Shown here piece after piece: positions 36,240 through 44,754 of a DNA stretch of 64,000 nt. Source of the DNA: an uncultured Poribacteria bacterium (GTDB lineage Bacteria > Poribacteria > WGA-4E > PCPOR2b). Position numbers and translations under genes: made by a program. Location of the stretch: assembly GCA_958296125.1 (NCBI GenBank), contig OY282444.1, forward strand, positions 992,001 to 1,056,000, written 5' to 3'. Each line of letters starts with the position of its first letter. The first letter of the stretch is position 1. The notes beneath the pieces are model-generated. The model searched no databases, was not told the DNA's origin, and saw only the letters and a list, made by a program, of their open reading frames with translations.

Positions 36240-36557
36240 TATTTCTATAGCCTTCCTTTCACCCAAAATGGTTTTATAGTTATTGTGCCACCAAGTTAGG
36301 GAGTATGTCAACTTAATTTGGTTATCATAACCCAAATCGACTTGTGCTTCTATACGAACAAAAGCGACTGTCCAAAACGCAAACACGACTGTTCAAAAGT
36401 TGAACAAAGGAAACCGCCTCGTCGAACAAAATCGGTCGGGAATCCGTGTATAGACGCAAACTCTCGCTTAAATCCCTTTGGCACAAAAATTGCTGTCTTT
36501 GGAATCAATTTCAAACATTCAATGATCTAAAAACCATCTTGAAAAAGGATCTATTGT
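36240..36557. other. Divergent intergenic region between propeller lipoprotein and TonB receptor
   Basis: About 318 bases without a convincing gene. It contains a near-palindrome TTGGTTATCATAACCCAA at 36313-36330, several AACAAA-type A-rich runs and the sigma-54 promoter described separately. A plus-strand open frame at 36318-36530 has no protein-like features. Confidence 0.7.
36479..36494 (+). promoter_or_regulatory. Consensus sigma-54 (-24/-12) promoter
   Basis: TGGCAC at 36479-36484, a spacer of five A, then TTGCT at 36490-36494 give the full -24/-12 consensus. The GG and GC doublets are 12 bases apart, as required. Transcription should start near 36505, about 53 bases before the TonB-dependent receptor ATG at 36558. 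It needs an AAA+ activator such as the NtrC-family protein encoded at 45337-46791. I saw no other full match in the window. Confidence 0.75.
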
Positions 36558-38888
36558 ATGATAGTTCGACCGAAACAACTATGGATATGTTTGAGCCTCT
36601 TTCTCATCAGTATTAACACCGTTTATTCCCAAGGAGACGAGGCAGAATCTCCCCCTATTGAACTCGAGGAGGTCACTGTCATAACCCGCGTCGCGAAAGA
36701 CACCTTCCGAACGCCGAACGCGGTCTCGGTCATTGACCGAGCGCAAATCGAGCGCACCAATGCCCCAACGACACCCCGAATCCTGCGCGAAACAGTGGGA
36801 GTCTGGGCACAGCAAACGACGGTTGGTCAAGGTTCACCGCTGCTGCGTGGACTTACCGGCTATCAAGCCTTTCTCACGATTGATGGTGTTCGACTCAACA
36901 ACTCTACCTTCCGCTCCGGGCCCAATCAGTATTTGATAACAATCAGTCCAGACAACCTTGACCGGATTGAAGTGCTGCGCGGTGCCGGTTCAATGCTATA
37001 CGGCAGCGGCGCAATGGGAGGTGTCATCAGCATGTTCACCAAAGACACCATTCTCGACAGCGCGACAGAAGACTGGAACATCCAGTCCCGCGCCTTCACT
37101 CGATTCGCTTCGGGCAGTTCAGAGCGGCTTGGACGGCTTGAAGTAGTCGGAAGTCAAAAGCAACTCGGATTTTCGGTCGGTGCATCCGCACGATGGTTTG
37201 GTAATATCAATCCGGGCAACGGCTACGACCTGCACTACAAGAACCGTAAATTTGAAATCGTTACTGACAAACCAAAGGGCGTACTAGTCTCGGATGGTCC
37301 CCCCAAAGATGTCCCCGAAAAATGGCTAATTGATTCCGAAGGGCCACTCGGTTGGAACGCCTACGATGGCGATGCCAAACTCTCTTACAAACTCACTGAC
37401 ACCAGCACAGTCAACCTCGCCTACCAACTCTGGCGGCAACCTCAAACCCCACGCTACGACAAAATTGCATCGCGTGAGTATGATGAGTTTTTCTTTCAAC
37501 CGCAAGACCGAGACCTACTCTACGCCACCTACCTTTTCAAACCGGAAAATTTCGCGATCGACCGACTCCAATTCACCACCTCATTCCACCGTCAAAAAGA
37601 AGGGCGCAATGAACTCAAAAGGCCCACAGAACCCAAACCTGATGTCATAGAACGTCGCGAACGGTTCGATACCGTCAACACATTGGGGATTAGCACACAG
37701 GCGGTCAATTCATCTCTGCCGAAGCAGCGTGTCGTCGCAGGGGGTGAATTCTACTTCGATACCCTTTCGAGCCAAACGATCAAAACTGACATCAAGACCG
37801 GGGCTGAAAAGGTAGACGACACAAAAGGCAGGTTTATCGACGGTTCACAATTCTGGGATGCAAACCTCTACGTTCAGGATGAAATCGAACTACACGAACG
37901 CCTCGAACTGACGCTCGGTGGACGATTTACGTTTTATCACACGAACGCAGATCTCTCGGTGCGTTCTGATCAGTTTGATGATCTTAACCAATCCGGAAAC
38001 ACATTGACCTACAGCGCAGGTCTAGTCGCAAGTGTCACCAGCGGGTTGAACGTCGTCGGGAATTTTGCCACATCGTTCCGCGCCCCTTCCTTGAATGATA
38101 CAACCGCTGTTGAGGTCACCAATGAAGGGATCGATTCCCCCTCACCTGACCTCAAATCGGAGAGAGGGTGGACAGCAGAGGGCGGGTTCAAGGCGCGTTA
38201 CCCCTGGTTTATCGGTTCACTTACCCTTTTTCATGGTCGCGTCAGCGATCTGGTCACCCGTGTTCCGGTCGAAGATGCCTACGCTGGAAAATCGCTTCCA
38301 AACTTGATTAAGGAAATCCAGCAGAACAATCCGGGCGTTGATGTCTATGTATTCGACAATGTGGATGAAGTGCAAATCCAAGGCGTTGAGTTTGCTGGGA
38401 TGGTCCCGATTCAAAGTGGTTTGTCGCTCTACGGTAATGCCATGTTCACGCGTGGAAAGGTACTGGTCATCAACGGTGCAGCCCCTGATCCCGACAAGCC
38501 GTGGGAAGAACGGATTCGTCGTGAACCACCCCTCAACGGCATGGTCGGTATCCGTTGGGAACCACCTGTTGAGCGATTTTGGGCGGAATTCTTCGTCCGT
38601 GGCGCAACCGAGCAGAGACGGTTAAATCGGAGCGATATTCGAGACCCACGGATTCCGGGAACCAGCCGCGACACAGGTGAAGTTAAGTTTGATGCCAACG
38701 GTGCAGCGATTGGGCAAGGTTCACCGGGGTGGATGACGCTGAATCTGCGCGGCGGTTTTCAGGTGACCGAATATAATCAACTCACCCTTGCACTTGAGAA
38801 CCTGCTCGATAAGCGGTATCGCGAGCATGGCTCTGGCATCAACGCACCGGGATTCAATCTGATTGTCAGTCTTGATAACCGATTTTAA
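36558..38888 (+). CDS. TonB-dependent outer-membrane receptor
   Basis: A 776-residue porin-like receptor that takes up a chelate or other ligand using TonB energy. The signal peptide is ISLSLFLISINTVYS-like at the N-terminus, then a TonB-box-like LEEVTVITR. The plug domain carries PLLRGLTGYQAFLTIDGVRL and IEVLRGAGSMLYGSGAMGGV. A 22-strand barrel follows and the protein ends in Phe (VSLDNRF), the outer-membrane insertion signal. AAAAGGA precedes the ATG at 36558. It is placed under a sigma-54 promoter and followed by two Asp/His-rich haem-type proteins. Substrate unknown; iron, haem or another metal complex is the usual guess. Confidence 0.9.
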   Translation: MIVRPKQLWICLSLFLISINTVYSQGDEAESPPIELEEVTVITRVAKDTFRTPNAVSVIDRAQIERTNAPTTPRILRETVGVWAQQTTVGQGSPLLRGLTGYQAFLTIDGVRLNNSTFRSGPNQYLITISPDNLDRIEVLRGAGSMLYGSGAMGGVISMFTKDTILDSATEDWNIQSRAFTRFASGSSERLGRLEVVGSQKQLGFSVGASARWFGNINPGNGYDLHYKNRKFEIVTDKPKGVLVSDGPPKDVPEKWLIDSEGPLGWNAYDGDAKLSYKLTDTSTVNLAYQLWRQPQTPRYDKIASREYDEFFFQPQDRDLLYATYLFKPENFAIDRLQFTTSFHRQKEGRNELKRPTEPKPDVIERRERFDTVNTLGISTQAVNSSLPKQRVVAGGEFYFDTLSSQTIKTDIKTGAEKVDDTKGRFIDGSQFWDANLYVQDEIELHERLELTLGGRFTFYHTNADLSVRSDQFDDLNQSGNTLTYSAGLVASVTSGLNVVGNFATSFRAPSLNDTTAVEVTNEGIDSPSPDLKSERGWTAEGGFKARYPWFIGSLTLFHGRVSDLVTRVPVEDAYAGKSLPNLIKEIQQNNPGVDVYVFDNVDEVQIQGVEFAGMVPIQSGLSLYGNAMFTRGKVLVINGAAPDPDKPWEERIRREPPLNGMVGIRWEPPVERFWAEFFVRGATEQRRLNRSDIRDPRIPGTSRDTGEVKFDANGAAIGQGSPGWMTLNLRGGFQVTEYNQLTLALENLLDKRYREHGSGINAPGFNLIVSLDNRF

Positions 38889-38961
38889 TTGTCGGGAGTT
38901 TGGATTGAAGGGGATTCGCCCTTTTAACAAATCTAATTTTAACTGAAAGGATGTTTAAATC

Positions 38962-39474
38962 GTGAAACTATTGCATATTGCTAAAATTTTATTTTTGATT
39001 ACATTACTGATTTCGGTTGGGCTGATTGGTTGTGGTGATGTCAATGACGACGATGATGATGATGATGATGACGACGATAATGATGATGACGACGACCATG
39101 ACGACCATGACCATGATGATGACGATGATGACAAATTTGAGGAGGGCGCCGATGGTCTTGGTATTGCATTTGACAACCCCGCAGATGTTGGTAGACCGAG
39201 CCCCTCTTTCAACGCAGATATTTTGCCTATCCTTACAAGCCGATGTGCCTTTGCAGGGTGCCATGTCGCTGGAGGCCCGGACGGTATAGACCTCCGCACA
39301 TATAACACCCTGAATGTAGGAGGGGAAGATGATGTTATTATTGTGGGGAATGCGAGAGAGAGCGAATTGGTAGAACAAATTGTTGAAGGCAAGATGCCTC
39401 CTAACGACCCCCTGGAGGCAGCCCAGATCCAACTTATCATCGATTGGATCAATGAGGGTGCTAAGAACAACTGA
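38962..39474 (+). CDS. Asp-rich lipoprotein with CX4CH haem-type domain
   Basis: This 170-residue protein starts at GTG 38962 with GAAAGG upstream. The signal peptide ends in a lipobox (GLIGC), so it is an anchored lipoprotein. A low-complexity segment of more than 25 Asp with a few His and Asn follows, then a domain that begins DGLGIAFDNPADVGRPSPSF. That domain has LTSRCAFAGCHVAGG, a CX4CH pattern, then KMPPNDPLEAAQIQLIIDWI. The domain resembles the planctomycete-type cytochrome c module; four residues between the cysteines are unusual for covalent haem but are known. It is downstream of the TonB receptor. The domain is duplicated in the next gene. Confidence 0.8.
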   Translation: MKLLHIAKILFLITLLISVGLIGCGDVNDDDDDDDDDDDNDDDDDHDDHDHDDDDDDKFEEGADGLGIAFDNPADVGRPSPSFNADILPILTSRCAFAGCHVAGGPDGIDLRTYNTLNVGGEDDVIIVGNARESELVEQIVEGKMPPNDPLEAAQIQLIIDWINEGAKNN

Positions 39475-39485
39475 ACCTTATCAAA
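39151..39485 (+). repeat. Duplicated haem-domain segment, copy 1
   Basis: 335 bases match 40548-40882 with five single-base differences by my reading, and the match continues past the stop codon. It is a recent duplication. Confidence 0.9.
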
Positions 39486-39530
39486 CACGCCTCTTTTGAA
39501 TGTGAAGAAGCCAAACGAAGGAGATAATTG

Positions 39531-40871
39531 ATGTATACGAGATTCAGAAAACATATTAGCATTGCAAAGTGTCTGTTTTTTATAGTGATCACTTGTGCAA
39601 TCACATACCATGGATCTAATTCTTTGGGTACAAATGAGGAGGGAGGGCACCATAACTCCTCGGCTTACGATGTTGGGTTGAATACCATCGACGATGAAAA
39701 TCTAAAGTACCTGGAAATTGGTAACGCAAACAATTTTGAGCAAAATGAGTTGTGGCAATATAACTTCGGTGAAAACGGAGCGATAGCCTCTAGTCTCAGC
39801 CATGACGACGACGACCATGATGACGACGACCATGATGACGACGACCATGATGACGACGATGACCATGACGACGATGACCATGACGACGATGACCATGACG
39901 ACGATGACCATGATGACGACGACCATGATGACGACGACCACGATGATAACCATCACCATCACGACGACCATGACGACAATAGAGAATCCCAGTCTTTTTC
40001 CTCGTCATTATATCAGTTCGATCTGACTGTCCATAGAGGCATGAATTTCATTTATATCCCGTTAAAAGTCAAATCTGTTGACGGGAGAGCAGTCACCATT
40101 GAGACTCTGAGGGACCTGTACGAAGTGCTGACAGAGGTGAACTATCTTATGGTCTTCGATCCCGATACTCAAAGCTGGGTGAACTATTTCGGGGATAGGG
40201 TTGTAGACCGGGTGTTGCGAAGTGATGAGGGGGTTGTTGCCTTTATGAATAATGCGATGACCTTACAGCTGACGGGAGAAACACTTGACCCCTTCGTCCA
40301 TATACATAACGGCACAAATTTCATAGGGATCCCCCGAAGACCTTCTCCTTCGTATTCGGTAAGCAATTTATTGCTCTCCATACCTACAGTTTTTGCCATT
40401 ATCGTTGAAAATAATGGTCAGTTGAAAATGGTCTCTAGAGCAGGTGATGATGCTGACAACCCAATTACTGGCGGTCAATCGTTTATGCTAATTTCCACAG
40501 AGGCTGCAGATGTAACGTTCTCTGGGGAAGTGTGGGGAGTACCTCAAGATGGTCTTGGTATTGCATTTGACAACCCCGCAGATGTTGGTAGACCGAGCCC
40601 CTCTTTCAACGCAGATATTTTGCCTATCCTTACGAGCCGATGTGCCTTTGCAGGGTGCCATGTCGCTGGAGGCCCGGAAGGTATAGACCTCCGCACATAT
40701 AACACCCTGAATGTAGGAGGAGAAGATGATGTTATTATTGTAGGGAATGCGAGAGAGAGCGAATTGGTAGAACAAATTGTTGAAGGCAAGATGCCTCCTG
40801 ACGACCCCCTGGAGGCAGCCCAGATCCAACTTATCATCGATTGGATCAATGAGGGTGCTAAGAACAACTGA
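39531..40871 (+). CDS. Exported Asp/His-repeat protein with CX4CH haem-type domain
   Basis: A 446-residue protein starting at the ATG at 39531 (GAAGGAG upstream). It has a hydrophobic N-terminal signal (CLFFIVITCAITYHG). Residues about 90-150 are a striking His-Asp tract of repeated HDDDD units ending in HHHHDDHDDN. Next comes a beta-rich domain (LTVHRGMNFIYIPLK, LMVFDPDTQSWVNYF, TNFIGIP) like those in surface proteins of this kind of bacterium. The C-terminal domain is almost identical to the previous protein's haem-type domain, with CX4CH. The His-Asp tract could chelate metal. It sits between two TonB receptors. Confidence 0.8.
   Translation: MYTRFRKHISIAKCLFFIVITCAITYHGSNSLGTNEEGGHHNSSAYDVGLNTIDDENLKYLEIGNANNFEQNELWQYNFGENGAIASSLSHDDDDHDDDDHDDDDHDDDDDHDDDDHDDDDHDDDDHDDDDHDDDDHDDNHHHHDDHDDNRESQSFSSSLYQFDLTVHRGMNFIYIPLKVKSVDGRAVTIETLRDLYEVLTEVNYLMVFDPDTQSWVNYFGDRVVDRVLRSDEGVVAFMNNAMTLQLTGETLDPFVHIHNGTNFIGIPRRPSPSYSVSNLLLSIPTVFAIIVENNGQLKMVSRAGDDADNPITGGQSFMLISTEAADVTFSGEVWGVPQDGLGIAFDNPADVGRPSPSFNADILPILTSRCAFAGCHVAGGPEGIDLRTYNTLNVGGEDDVIIVGNARESELVEQIVEGKMPPDDPLEAAQIQLIIDWINEGAKNN
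39801..39980 (+). repeat. Tandem 15-bp repeats encoding HDDDD
   Basis: About 180 bases of CATGACGACGATGAC-type units (CAT plus four GAY codons) code for 11 or so HDDDD units, then a His run. A related but shorter Asp tract is at about 39045-39133 in the gene upstream. Such arrays can expand or shrink by slippage. Confidence 0.9.
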
Positions 40872-40882
40872 ACCTTATCAAA
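40548..40882 (+). repeat. Duplicated haem-domain segment, copy 2
   Basis: Counterpart of 39151-39485. It changes two residues (Asp to Glu after GGP, Asn to Asp after MPP) and is joined to a different N-terminal half. Confidence 0.9.
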
Positions 40883-40911
40883 TGACTTCTCAAACAGGCT
40901 CTTAGCTACCG

Positions 40912-40940
40912 TTGGCTGTTTGCCTACAATGTGCTATAAT
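40912..40940 (+). promoter_or_regulatory. Extended -10 sigma-70 promoter
   Basis: TTGGCT at 40912-40917, a 17-base spacer and a perfect TATAAT at 40935-40940 with TG two bases before it. It lies about 35 bases before the start of the second TonB receptor. Confidence 0.65.
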
Positions 40941-40974
40941 TGAAGAAGCATTTACACATTGTGAGGACCAATTC

Positions 40975-42993
40975 ATGATTAAATCCACCTACGCAATCTG
41001 TCTACATCTTCTACTTTTTGGGCTCGTGAGTTGCCTTAGCGTTTCAGCAGAAGAGGACACAAAACCCGTTCAACTCGACGAAATTGTGGTGACACCCGGC
41101 CGGTTCGCGATTGATGATGGGACCCCTTCAAAGTTATCACTCTCAAAGCAACGAATTGAGCAGTTTCCGTTGGTTGGTAACGATGTGATGCGGGCTGCAC
41201 ATATTTTTCCGGGGGTCGTTGCAAGCGATTACAGCGCACGATTCAGTGTGCGCGGCGGCGAAAAGGACGACATTTTGGTGAGATTAGACGGGATGGAACT
41301 CTTCAATCCTTACCACCTACAAGACTTTGGCGGTGCTGTTTCACTGGTTGGACTCGATTTAATCCAGCGCGTCGAATTGTTGATGGGTGGCTTCCCGGCG
41401 GAGTACGGGGATAAAATGTCCGGTGTGTTTGACATCACAACAAAAGAGGGGAACGCTGAGAAAGTTTCTGCCAATTTCGGGCTTGACCTTATCAATACAA
41501 CCGCAATGGTGGAGGGACCCTTATCAGAAAAAGGGTCATGGCGACTGTCAGCACGCCGGGGTTACGTTGACCTAATCCTTGCCCTGATTGATTTCGATGA
41601 GGACTACAAGCCACAATACGCGGATGTCTATGGTAAACTGACTTATGCGCCGACACAGACGGATACGCTCACGCTTAATGGGCTTTATGGATGGGATAAG
41701 AATCGGATTCGGCAAGGGGATCCCGACAATAATTTAGATTCGCGCTATGATAATTTAACCGTTTGGACGCGGTGGCGGCATCGCTTGGGCACGGCGAATT
41801 GGTCTGATGTGTTCGTTTTTGGGGGGACCGCAGCTCATGATCGGCGGACCGGAACGACGAATTTTGATGCCCGTTCGTTCCGTTTCTTCGGCACCAAAAC
41901 GGAATTCACAGCCGGTTTTTTGGATAAACATCTGTTTCGCAGCGGCATAGAATGGCGTTGGACGGAAGCGCAATATGATTACAATGTTCAAGAGCGGCAG
42001 CCCGGAATAGACCGGTACACACGCGTCCTTGCAGACTTTGAAGGCAGCGGCAGCGAAATCAAGGCGTTTCTTCAAGACGAGTGGCAGCTACATCCGAAAC
42101 TCGCGATCAATATGGGAGGGCGATATGTATTTCAGGACTATCGCGCCGCCGGTATCCAAAGCTATGAAATTGGACCTCGGGTTGCACTTGCGGTGCGCCC
42201 AACAGAGAAACTAGTGTTACGTGGGGCGTGGGGAATCTATCATCAACCTGTCCTTATGATGAATATTCCCGTGGAGGATAACGTTCAGACCGTCGGGCGT
42301 GCTGAACAGGCGGTTCATTACATTCTCGGCGGTGAATACCATCCAAACGCTAATTTCTTGTTCCGTTTGGAGGCGTATTACAAAACATTGGACAATCTTT
42401 CAGGGCGGCTCAGGGAGTTCGGACGACAGGCCCAGATTTTCACACCCCCGGAATCCGGGGGGGCAAAAGGGGTGGATGTTTTCGTGACGCATGCAGTTTC
42501 AAATCGGTTAACATGGGGAGTCGGCTATGCGTACACCATCGCGAAAGAAAGTGCAGGCGGTGAGACATTTTTTCGGCAGTCCGACCGACGGCATGCTGTC
42601 GCGCTCAGTAGCAGCCATCAACTTTCACGGGGGTGGCATCTCTACCTTACTTGGCGTTTCCATACTGGCGAACCGAAAACGCCGTTGACGCATACGCTGG
42701 TTCCGCAGCCGGGGGGTGGCATCGCGTGTGACCGACAGTTTGGAGCGACGCACTCAGAGCGGTTACCACCTTATCACAGTCTCGATTTTCGGTTTACGAA
42801 ACGGAATCCATACAGCCGATGGGAGCTCACATGGTATTTCCAAATCTTAAATCTCTACAATCGTTCTAACATTGACCAATATGCGTTCAGTGAGAAGCGA
42901 GACGAGGAAACGGGTGCCCTGATCGGGTGTGAGATTGATGAAGAGCCGCTGCTGCCGATTCTGCCGACATTGGGTATTTCGGTCGCGTTTTAA
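40975..42993 (+). CDS. TonB-dependent outer-membrane receptor (second)
   Basis: A 672-residue receptor distinct from the one at 36558. It has a signal peptide, the TonB-box-like LDEIVVTPGRFAI, a plug with ARFSVRGGEKDDILVRLDGM, and VELLMGGFPAEYGDKMSGVFDI. The barrel ends VSVAF-like (TLGISVAF) with a terminal Phe. It starts at the ATG at 40975 with TGAGGACC upstream. An in-frame start at 40912 is inside the promoter. It follows the Asp/His haem-type protein by about 100 bases but has its own promoter. Substrate unknown. Confidence 0.88.
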   Translation: MIKSTYAICLHLLLFGLVSCLSVSAEEDTKPVQLDEIVVTPGRFAIDDGTPSKLSLSKQRIEQFPLVGNDVMRAAHIFPGVVASDYSARFSVRGGEKDDILVRLDGMELFNPYHLQDFGGAVSLVGLDLIQRVELLMGGFPAEYGDKMSGVFDITTKEGNAEKVSANFGLDLINTTAMVEGPLSEKGSWRLSARRGYVDLILALIDFDEDYKPQYADVYGKLTYAPTQTDTLTLNGLYGWDKNRIRQGDPDNNLDSRYDNLTVWTRWRHRLGTANWSDVFVFGGTAAHDRRTGTTNFDARSFRFFGTKTEFTAGFLDKHLFRSGIEWRWTEAQYDYNVQERQPGIDRYTRVLADFEGSGSEIKAFLQDEWQLHPKLAINMGGRYVFQDYRAAGIQSYEIGPRVALAVRPTEKLVLRGAWGIYHQPVLMMNIPVEDNVQTVGRAEQAVHYILGGEYHPNANFLFRLEAYYKTLDNLSGRLREFGRQAQIFTPPESGGAKGVDVFVTHAVSNRLTWGVGYAYTIAKESAGGETFFRQSDRRHAVALSSSHQLSRGWHLYLTWRFHTGEPKTPLTHTLVPQPGGGIACDRQFGATHSERLPPYHSLDFRFTKRNPYSRWELTWYFQILNLYNRSNIDQYAFSEKRDEETGALIGCEIDEEPLLPILPTLGISVAF

Positions 42994-43190
42994 CAAAAAT
43001 ATTTCATGCGCGTGATGCAAGGAATCAATGAAAACTGGTCAAGGAGATCCAAAGAGCAATTCAGTTTCCGTTTGAACTCCCATTGATTGCTGATCTGTCA
43101 TGAGTGCAAGACGACGTTTACTCAGAGGAAAGGGACGCTGTTCTACCGCTTTCGCTAGCAAGGTAAAAGGTGTAAAATCAAGATTCGGCA

Positions 43191-43784
43191 CTACTTTGAT
43201 GCCAGATGATAAACTTCGACCTCGCGGACTTGTGCCCACGCCGGTTGGATAACACGGAAGTGTGGATAATACGCCCCCGCAAGTGTGGTCCTTCGATCGA
43301 CAATCTTGTCACCGGGTGCTAAGAGCACCTTTGTAACAACATGATCATCGACCGTACGGGAAACATTGATACGGATAGTATTTGTCCGACAGTTTAACCG
43401 ATCAATGACAATTTCCGACGGTGCTCGACTTTCACCAATATCCCGTAACTGACGTACAGAGTGGACTGTTTTCCACTCAAAATCATCAAGATCCCAGTAA
43501 TCCACATGAAACCAGAATAGATTGCCGTTATGAATGATAATCTTCCGAACGGGTTTAACCTCCCGGAACCGCAACGTAAAGATCCGTTCATTTTTCGCCG
43601 CAATCGCTGCAACGGTGTCTAACCTCCCATCATTGAGTGCTGGGTGGTTCGCCTTTGACCCATGGCTTGCCAGCGCGAAGTTCTCACTCCATGAGTTCGA
43701 TAACAGAGCGGACCAAGCACAACCAGATAGACTGACACAAGCGAACGACAGCAGGTAAATTCCAAAGTGTTTTAGGGCTTCCAT
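43191..43784 (-). CDS. Predicted lipoprotein, discoidin-like beta-sandwich
   Basis: A 197-residue lipoprotein (signal ending CVSLSGC). The start at 43784 has GAGGTAG upstream. The mature part is beta-rich with features of a galactose-binding or discoidin-like domain (NDGRLDTVAAIAAKNERIFTL, VRKIIIHNGNLFWFHVDYWD). Such domains attach proteins to glycans. It is followed by about 200 non-coding bases before the convergent TonB receptor. The upstream rhomboid gene is in the same orientation. Confidence 0.6.
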   Translation of the reverse strand: MEALKHFGIYLLSFACVSLSGCAWSALLSNSWSENFALASHGSKANHPALNDGRLDTVAAIAAKNERIFTLRFREVKPVRKIIIHNGNLFWFHVDYWDLDDFEWKTVHSVRQLRDIGESRAPSEIVIDRLNCRTNTIRINVSRTVDDHVVTKVLLAPGDKIVDRRTTLAGAYYPHFRVIQPAWAQVREVEVYHLASK

Positions 43785-43850
43785 CTTTCTACCTCGCAAT
43801 CTTTTTACACAACCACACCCATTGACCCTGCGTCAAAAAGAAACACACTC

Positions 43851-43885
43851 CGTAGGCGGGGCATCTTGCTTCGCCACGCTACGTC
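43851..43885. repeat. Dispersed GC-rich repeat
   Basis: CGTAGGCGGGGCATCTTGC, then CGCCACGCTACGTCATG, matches the core of the element at 17021-17105, without its AACCTGTTTG ends. Confidence 0.55.
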
Positions 43886-43938
43886 ATGTTGCTTTGAATC
43901 CCGACCTCATCGGGGATGACTTTTTGAACAAACTACCA

Positions 43939-44697
43939 CTATCGAAAATAAGGACGAATTCTATACGTCTCATGTTTAGGGCGAAACCAAGTCCGTTGGA
44001 ATTTTCCGATAAGAAGCAGCCCCACCCCAAATCCACCAACATGTGCCGCCCAAGCAATAGATGCCCCTTGAAATGAAAAATAGACATTGATTAACTGGAT
44101 AGTGATCCAAGGTAGGAGTAGAACAATCGCGGGTACGGAGATAATATAGATAAGGAGAAAGCATCGAACCCGCGCCTTGGGACAGGCGATAAAGTGCGCT
44201 CCCATTACGCCGGCGATTGCGCCGCTTGCACCAATCAGAGGCAAGTTGGAATTGTAATAAATTACCGCGTAACAGAGCGTCGCCAACACCCCGCATAACA
44301 GGTAAAACAGGAGAAATTTCAGACTCCCAATCATATTTTCAAGAGTCGGGCCAAAAGCCGAAAGATAAAGCATGTTACCAATAAGGTGGATGAATCCACC
44401 CTGTAAAATCTGGACATCGTGTAAAAATAGGGAGGTGAGGAGCGTCTTATCGAAAAGGTTTGGAAGCGGTGGTAGGAACGAATAGCGATGGACAATCTGG
44501 CTGGGGATCGCCCCAGAGACTTCTGCTAACGATACCCCCTGATAGAGCGCGTAAAGTTGATATGCAAAAACCAAGATATTTGTAACGATTAAAAATTGTA
44601 CCGCCCGCGGCTTGAACGATTTCGGTGACGATGGTGTGCTCGGCAGTGGAATAAACAAGGTGTCGTATCCTTTCGACAAGTGAGTAGATAGGCGCAT
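43939..44697 (-). CDS. Rhomboid family intramembrane serine protease
   Basis: This 252-residue membrane protein has about six hydrophobic segments. The catalytic Ser is in LIGASGAIAGVMGAH and the His in HVGGFGVGLLL; HLIGNMLYLSAFG is the family's helix-2 motif. Rhomboids cut transmembrane helices of other proteins. The start at 44697 is the first ATG of a long frame. It follows two microcompartment vertex genes on the same strand. Target unknown. The C-terminus is basic and outside the membrane. Confidence 0.92.
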   Translation of the reverse strand: MRLSTHLSKGYDTLFIPLPSTPSSPKSFKPRAVQFLIVTNILVFAYQLYALYQGVSLAEVSGAIPSQIVHRYSFLPPLPNLFDKTLLTSLFLHDVQILQGGFIHLIGNMLYLSAFGPTLENMIGSLKFLLFYLLCGVLATLCYAVIYYNSNLPLIGASGAIAGVMGAHFIACPKARVRCFLLIYIISVPAIVLLLPWITIQLINVYFSFQGASIAWAAHVGGFGVGLLLIGKFQRTWFRPKHETYRIRPYFR

Positions 44698-44735
44698 CTG
44701 CGATTACATCATACATTAACTACGACACATGACAC

Positions 44736-44754
44736 TTCACGTTTCACGTTTCAC
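44736..44754. repeat. TTCACGTTTCAC motif, double copy
   Basis: TTCACGTTTCACGTTTCAC spans the 3' end of the downstream vertex gene. It is one of four sites of this motif in the window. Confidence 0.6.

Noticed and set aside
36318-36530. Small open frame in the divergent region
   Set aside because: No ribosome-binding site, odd composition, and it overlaps the sigma-54 promoter.
39801-39980. Possible CRISPR array
   Set aside because: Repeats are 15 bp, contiguous, have no spacers and stay in one reading frame as HDDDD.
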